Source: CAVVYA01 sp964577835 (GTDB lineage Bacteria > Pseudomonadota > Alphaproteobacteria > SMXQ01). Taken from it: a stretch of 18,536 nt of DNA. The DNA lies in assembly GCA_964577835.1 (NCBI GenBank), contig CAZOBN010000060.1, positions 1 through 18,536 on the forward strand. Direction: 5' to 3'. Below the pieces are notes generated by a model that saw only the letters and a program-made list of their open reading frames with translations, did no database searches and was not told the origin of the DNA. This document shows, one piece after another, positions 14,709 to 18,536 of the stretch (the stretch's first letter is position 1; the number at the start of each line of letters is the position of its first letter). The position numbers and the translations under genes are program-made.

Positions 14709-16046
14709 CTATGCGGCGGATCGTGCGCGCCGCGGCTCCTGCACCGTCCACAGCAGCACGGCGCCGAGCGCCAGGAACAGCAGCACGCTGGCCATGCCGG
14801 CGCGCTGGGTGCCGAACGCGACGGTCGCCCAGCCGAACAGTGCCGGGCCGATGAAGGCCGTCGCCTTGCCCGACAGCGCATGCAGGCCGAACATCTCCGC
14901 CTGCATGCCGGGCGGCGCCAGCCGCGCCATTAGCGAGCGGCTCGCCGCCTGGGCCGGCCCGAAGAAAATGCCGAGCGCCATGCCGAGCGCCCAGAACGCC
15001 GTCTTGTCGTGGGTGAGCAGGATGGCGATGCCGGTGGCGATCAGCCCGGCCAGCGCGATGGCGATGGTGCGCTTGGCGCCGATCCAATCGTCGATCCAGG
15101 CGAAGCCGAAGGCGCCGAGCCCCGCGGTCAGATTAAGCGCGATGCCGAACCAGATGACCTCTTCCACCGTCATGCCGAATTCGCCCGCCGCGTAGATGCC
15201 GCCGAACGCGAACAGCGTGTTGAGCCCGTCGGTGTAGATCATGTGGGCCAGCAGATAGCGCGCCACGTTGCGGTAGCTGCGCAGGTTGCGCAGGGTGGCC
15301 GCGATGGTGCCGAGCCCCTTGCGGATCGCGGTCATGGCCGGAACGCCGCGGCCCGGCTGGTCGGGCGTGAAGACGAACAGCGGCCAAGCGAAGACGGCGA
15401 ACCACAGGGCGGCGATCGGCCCGGCGATTCGCACATGGGCGGCGTCCTCCTTGCCGATGCCGAACCATGGCGGATCGGCGCTGACGAAACCGACCAGCAC
15501 GATGACGAGGCAGACCAAGCCGCCCGCGTATCCGGCGCCCCAGCCCCAGCCGGAGAGGCGGCCAAGCCTGTCGGGCGGCACCAGCTCGTTGAGCATGGCG
15601 TTGTAGAACACGATGGCGAATTCGAAGGCGAAGTTGCCGATGGCGAGACAGACCAGCGCGAACAATACATAGGACGGGTCCGGCTTGACGAACCACAGGA
15701 GGGACGTCGCCGCGATGCAGATCAGCGAGAAGACGAAGACCCAGGGCTTGCGCCGGCCGTTCTGGTCTGCGACCGCCCCGAACACCGGCGACAGGATGGC
15801 GATGGCCAAGCCCGAGACGGTGATGGCGAGGCCCCACTGGCCGGTGGCGACAATCGGATTCTCGGCGACCCCTTGGGCGAAATAGGCGGCGAAGACGAAG
15901 GTCAGAATGACGGCGGGAAACGCCGAATTCGCCCAGTCGTACAGGCACCAGGCGATCAGCGCGCGGCGCGGCAAGCGCTGGGCTGCCTGTTCAGCACCAG
16001 CGCTATCTTTCCGGCGATCGGCGGTCGCGGGCGGAATGGCGGTCAT
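14709..16046 (-). CDS. UMF1/Atg22-type MFS transporter
   Basis: A 445-residue polytopic transporter of the unknown major facilitator family 1 (TC 2.A.1.24 type, related to yeast vacuolar amino-acid exporter Atg22). The family opening WCLYDWANSAF is at 33-43. The MFS motif-A region SPVFGAVADQNGRRKPW lies at 86-102, and SRSLMARLAPP near the C-terminus is another family trait. About twelve hydrophobic segments are visible with a soluble loop in the middle. The first 28 residues are polar. The frame is open far upstream into the neighbouring gene, but the family start and a TGATG overlap with the glutamate dehydrogenase stop (16044-16048) fix the ATG at 16046. That coupling suggests a link to amino-acid use, perhaps transport of an amino acid or catabolic product; substrate unknown. 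Confidence 0.88.
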   Translation of the reverse strand: MTAIPPATADRRKDSAGAEQAAQRLPRRALIAWCLYDWANSAFPAVILTFVFAAYFAQGVAENPIVATGQWGLAITVSGLAIAILSPVFGAVADQNGRRKPWVFVFSLICIAATSLLWFVKPDPSYVLFALVCLAIGNFAFEFAIVFYNAMLNELVPPDRLGRLSGWGWGAGYAGGLVCLVIVLVGFVSADPPWFGIGKEDAAHVRIAGPIAALWFAVFAWPLFVFTPDQPGRGVPAMTAIRKGLGTIAATLRNLRSYRNVARYLLAHMIYTDGLNTLFAFGGIYAAGEFGMTVEEVIWFGIALNLTAGLGAFGFAWIDDWIGAKRTIAIALAGLIATGIAILLTHDKTAFWALGMALGIFFGPAQAASRSLMARLAPPGMQAEMFGLHALSGKATAFIGPALFGWATVAFGTQRAGMASVLLFLALGAVLLWTVQEPRRARSAA

Positions 16047-18536
16047 CACCCGGCGATGAGAGCGCGCAGTTGGCGATTGGCGACAGCCAGCATGGCGAGA
16101 TCGACGCTGCCGGCCGCCTGCATCTCGTTGACCAGTTGCACGATGCGCTGAGCGGCCGAACCGCGCGCGAGAAGCCAGGCATCGGCGCTCTGGCCCGAAG
16201 CCAGCACGCGACTCGTCACCTCCGCCTGGAAGGCATAGAGATCCTCGACGATGGCGGAGACCGCCTGCTTTTGCCACGAGGTTTCCGCCGGGATGCCGCG
16301 CGCGGCCTGGCGCAGCCATTTGAGGTCCAGCGCGGCGCCGAGGCCGTAATAGAGCTCGGCCACCTGGGCGGTCCTGTTCACCTCGCGGTCGGCCAGGCGG
16401 ATGATGTCGGGGGCTGCCCCCAGCCAGTCGAGCTTGGCGATGGCCAAGGCGAGATCCTTCGGCACGCCGTCCTTGGTGAAGGCGGCGGCCCGCTCGAGCA
16501 GCCGGTCGCGGTCCTCGCCCGGAAGCACATCCATGAGCTTCGCCGCCAGCGCCTCGATGCCCGGCTTGAAACCGGCCATGGCGGCGCCGACGTCGATCGG
16601 GTGAGTCATGTTCTGCAGGAACCACAGGGTGCAGCGGGTCACCAGCCGGCCGGTCTCGCGGATCATGGCGATCTGCACCTGTGCCGGCACCTTGGTGTCG
16701 AGCGATTCGATGCCGGCCCACAGGTCGCGCAGCACGAAGGCGTCTCGCGTCACCGTATAGGCATGGGCGACGTCGCCCGGCGGACAGCCGGTGCGTTCGT
16801 TCATGTCGTTGACGAAGGTCGGGCCGACGCGATTGACCATGCTGTTGGTCGCCGCCGTGGCGATGATCTCGCGGCGCAGCCGATGCTTGGCGATGGCGTC
16901 CTTGAATTTCTCGCGCAACGGCGTCGGGAAATAGCGGAACAGATCCTCGACCAGGAAGGCCTCGTCCGGCAGAGCGCTGGCGAGCAGGTCCTCATAGAGC
17001 GACAGCTTGCCGTAGGCGAGCAACACGGCGAGTTCCGGCCGCGTCAGACCTTTGCCCGCGGCGGCCAGGGCCGCGATGGCCTCGTCGCTCGGCAGCTTTT
17101 CCACATCGCGGTTGAGCTTGCCGGCTTTTTCCAGGGTCTTGATGAAATGAAGCTGGGCGTCGAGCTGTTCGACGCCATGGGATTCCATGACGCTGATCGC
17201 CTGGGTCTGCAGGTAATTGTCGCGCAGGATGAGCTCGGCGAGTTCGTCGGTCATGACGACGAGCAACTGGTTGCGCTGCTTGAGGGTGAGATCGCCCGAA
17301 TCGATCACCGTGCCGAGCAGGATCTTGATATTGACCTCATGATCCGAAGCATCCACGCCGCCCGAATTGTCGATCGCGTCGGTGTTGATCTTGCCGCCGG
17401 CCTGCGCCGGTCCGCCGACGCCCGAAGGGGCGTCGATTGGATTTGCGGCGGACGTTCGTCCGCCGACGCCCGAAGGGGCGCCGACTAAATTTGCGGCGGA
17501 CGTTCGTCCGCCGGTTCGCGCATATTCGATGCGACCCAACTGGGTGACGCCGAGATTGGCGCCTTCGCCGACCACCCGGGCGCGTACCTCGTTGCCGTTG
17601 ATGCGCAAGGCATCGTTGCTGCGGTCGCCCGCCTCGGCGTGACTCTCGCCGGTGGATTTGATGAAGGTTCCGATGCCGCCGAAGAACAGCAGGTCGGCCT
17701 GAGCTTTCAGGATGGCGCGGATCAGGTCGTTCGGCGTGACCGCATCCTGCTTGATCTCGAGCAGGGCCTGAATCTCGGGCGTCAGCTTGACCGACTTCGC
17801 CTTGCGGTCGAACACGCCGCCGCCCTGGGAGATCAGCTTGGCATCGTAGTCGGACCAGGAAGAGCGCGGCAGGTCGAACAGCCGGCGGCGCTCCGCCAGG
17901 CTCGCCGTGGGATCGGGATTCGGGTCGACGAAGATATGCAGGTGGTTGAAGGCGGCCACCAGCTTGATGTGCTCCGACAGCAGCATGCCATTGCCGAACA
18001 CGTCGCCCGACATGTCGCCGACGCCGACCACGGTGAAATCCTGGGACTGGGTATCGAGGCCGAGCTCGCGGAAGTGGCGCTTGACCGATTCCCAGGCGCC
18101 GCGCGCCGTGATGCCCATCTTCTTGTGGTCGTAGCCGGCCGAGCCGCCCGACGCGAAGGCGTCGTCGAGCCAGAAGCCGTAGTCGCGCGCAATGCCGTTG
18201 GCGATATCGGAGAAGGTCGCGGTGCCCTTGTCGGCGGCGACCACGAGATAGGGATCGTCGTCATCGTGGCGAATGACGTCCTGCGGCGGCACGACGCTAT
18301 CGCCCTTGTAATTGTCGGTGATATCGAGCAAGCCGCGGATCAGAGTCTTGTAGCAGGCGATGCCCTCTTCCTGCAGGGCCTCGCGCGTTGCGGTTGCGCG
18401 CTTCAGCACGAAGCCGCCCTTGGCGCCGACCGGCACGATGACGGCGTTCTTGACCATCTGCGCCTTCATCAGGCTGAGGATCTCGGTGCGGAAATCCTCG
18501 CGCCGGTCGGACCAGCGGATGCCGCCGCGCGCCACC
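16046..18536 (-). CDS. gdhB: Large NAD-specific glutamate dehydrogenase, C-terminal half (partial)
   Basis: The gene runs off the right edge; 829 codons are visible of an enzyme usually about 1,600 residues long. It oxidatively deaminates L-glutamate to 2-oxoglutarate with NAD+. Numbering from the first complete codon in the window, the catalytic core opens with ARGGIRWSDRREDFRTE (2-18), the lysine-containing VPVGAKGGF (34-42) follows, and the Rossmann region shows GVGDMSGDVFGNGMLL (171-186). GGKINTDAIDNS (380-391) and SDHEVNIKILL (397-407) continue the core. The family-specific C-terminal domain follows with GLTRPELAVLLAYGK. Odd feature: between IEYA (336-339) and GGKINTDA the family normally has only about two residues, whereas here there are about 40, made of two 16-residue repeats of the type RTSAAN..xAPSGVGG, encoded by palindromic tandem DNA. 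The frame is intact, so the enzyme may still work. The stop overlaps the MFS transporter start. Confidence 0.93.
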   Translation of the reverse strand, partial: VARGGIRWSDRREDFRTEILSLMKAQMVKNAVIVPVGAKGGFVLKRATATREALQEEGIACYKTLIRGLLDITDNYKGDSVVPPQDVIRHDDDDPYLVVAADKGTATFSDIANGIARDYGFWLDDAFASGGSAGYDHKKMGITARGAWESVKRHFRELGLDTQSQDFTVVGVGDMSGDVFGNGMLLSEHIKLVAAFNHLHIFVDPNPDPTASLAERRRLFDLPRSSWSDYDAKLISQGGGVFDRKAKSVKLTPEIQALLEIKQDAVTPNDLIRAILKAQADLLFFGGIGTFIKSTGESHAEAGDRSNDALRINGNEVRARVVGEGANLGVTQLGRIEYARTGGRTSAANLVGAPSGVGGRTSAANPIDAPSGVGGPAQAGGKINTDAIDNSGGVDASDHEVNIKILLGTVIDSGDLTLKQRNQLLVVMTDELAELILRDNYLQTQAISVMESHGVEQLDAQLHFIKTLEKAGKLNRDVEKLPSDEAIAALAAAGKGLTRPELAVLLAYGKLSLYEDLLASALPDEAFLVEDLFRYFPTPLREKFKDAIAKHRLRREIIATAATNSMVNRVGPTFVNDMNERTGCPPGDVAHAYTVTRDAFVLRDLWAGIESLDTKVPAQVQIAMIRETGRLVTRCTLWFLQNMTHPIDVGAAMAGFKPGIEALAAKLMDVLPGEDRDRLLERAAAFTKDGVPKDLALAIAKLDWLGAAPDIIRLADREVNRTAQVAELYYGLGAALDLKWLRQAARGIPAETSWQKQAVSAIVEDLYAFQAEVTSRVLASGQSADAWLLARGSAAQRIVQLVNEMQAAGSVDLAMLAVANRQLRALIAG
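17411..17513. repeat. In-frame palindromic tandem repeat inside the GDH gene
   Basis: Two 48-bp units, 17411-17458 and 17459-17506, match at 44 of 48 bases by hand alignment, with a 7-base third start (TCCGCCG, 17507-17513). Each unit holds two stem-loops. The first has arms CGACGCCC/GGGCGTCG with loop GAAG (17416-17435; the second copy, 17464-17483, has one mismatch). The second has arms CGGCGGAC/GTCCGCCG with loop GTTC (17446-17465 and 17494-17513, both perfect). A smaller hairpin CCGGC-CTGC-GCCGG flanks it at 17397-17410. The four differences fall between or at the edge of the palindromes. Unit length is divisible by three and the unit has no stop in the GDH frame. Confidence 0.9.

Noticed and set aside
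16047..16721. 225-codon N-terminal extension of the MFS transporter
   Set aside because: It overlaps the glutamate dehydrogenase coding region in another frame, has no family similarity and lacks hydrophobic segments; the ATG at 16046 fits the family start.
16070..17488. 472-codon plus-strand open frame
   Set aside because: Antisense to the glutamate dehydrogenase gene, with no recognisable domain.
17411..17513. CRISPR-like array
   Set aside because: Only two adjoining units with no variable spacers, inside a coding frame; palindromic tandem insertion explains it better.

Overview
The window is GC-rich DNA that reads like a chromosomal segment of an alphaproteobacterium, probably Rhodospirillales-like. 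The signs are a DUF1674/SDHAF4 gene divergent from htpX, the run htpX - rsmB - rpe - heparinase-like - purH, a large (about 180 kDa class) NAD-dependent glutamate dehydrogenase, and many tightly packed or overlapping genes. The placement is inference from gene content; I see no rRNA, tRNA, CRISPR array, transposase or phage gene.

Left edge (1-520): the first 55 bases exactly repeat bases 202-256, which lie inside a small three-helix membrane protein gene (114-389). This is either a partial duplication or an assembly-end artefact. A possible 35-residue single-helix protein (409-516, minus) follows.

Minus-strand operon (2280 to 409): a DUF1674 succinate dehydrogenase assembly factor, a haem/FAD/NAD(P)H ferric-reductase-like membrane oxidoreductase, then the 35-residue ORF.

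Plus-strand block (2411-13080): htpX (membrane protease), rsmB (16S rRNA m5C methyltransferase), rpe (pentose phosphate epimerase), a heparinase II/III-like protein, then a three-gene surface-polysaccharide module, then purH. The module holds a WecA/WbpL-type polyprenyl-phosphate sugar-1-phosphate transferase, a WbpK/WbpV/WreQ-type NAD-dependent sugar 4-reductase and a WbpM-type UDP-HexNAc 4,6-dehydratase. Together they could make UDP-linked 6-deoxy-HexNAc (FucNAc or QuiNAc) and load it on undecaprenyl phosphate to start an O-antigen or similar glycan. Several gaps in this block hold mini-ORFs that end at or just before the next start codon; the clearest is at 7325-7396, with ATGA overlaps at both ends.

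Minus-strand block (18536 to 13115): the C-terminal half of NAD-GDH, overlapped by one base (TGATG) by a UMF1-type MFS transporter, then a two-gene short-chain chromate transporter pair (also TGATG-linked), then a 93-residue three-helix protein of clearly lower GC with a strong ribosome binding site.

The most unusual signal is inside the glutamate dehydrogenase gene at about 17397-17513. There an in-frame array of alternating palindromes, built on a 48-bp tandem unit, interrupts an otherwise very conserved catalytic-core stretch and adds about 38 residues. It resembles, in behaviour, the protein-coding palindromic elements (RPEs) known from Rickettsia.
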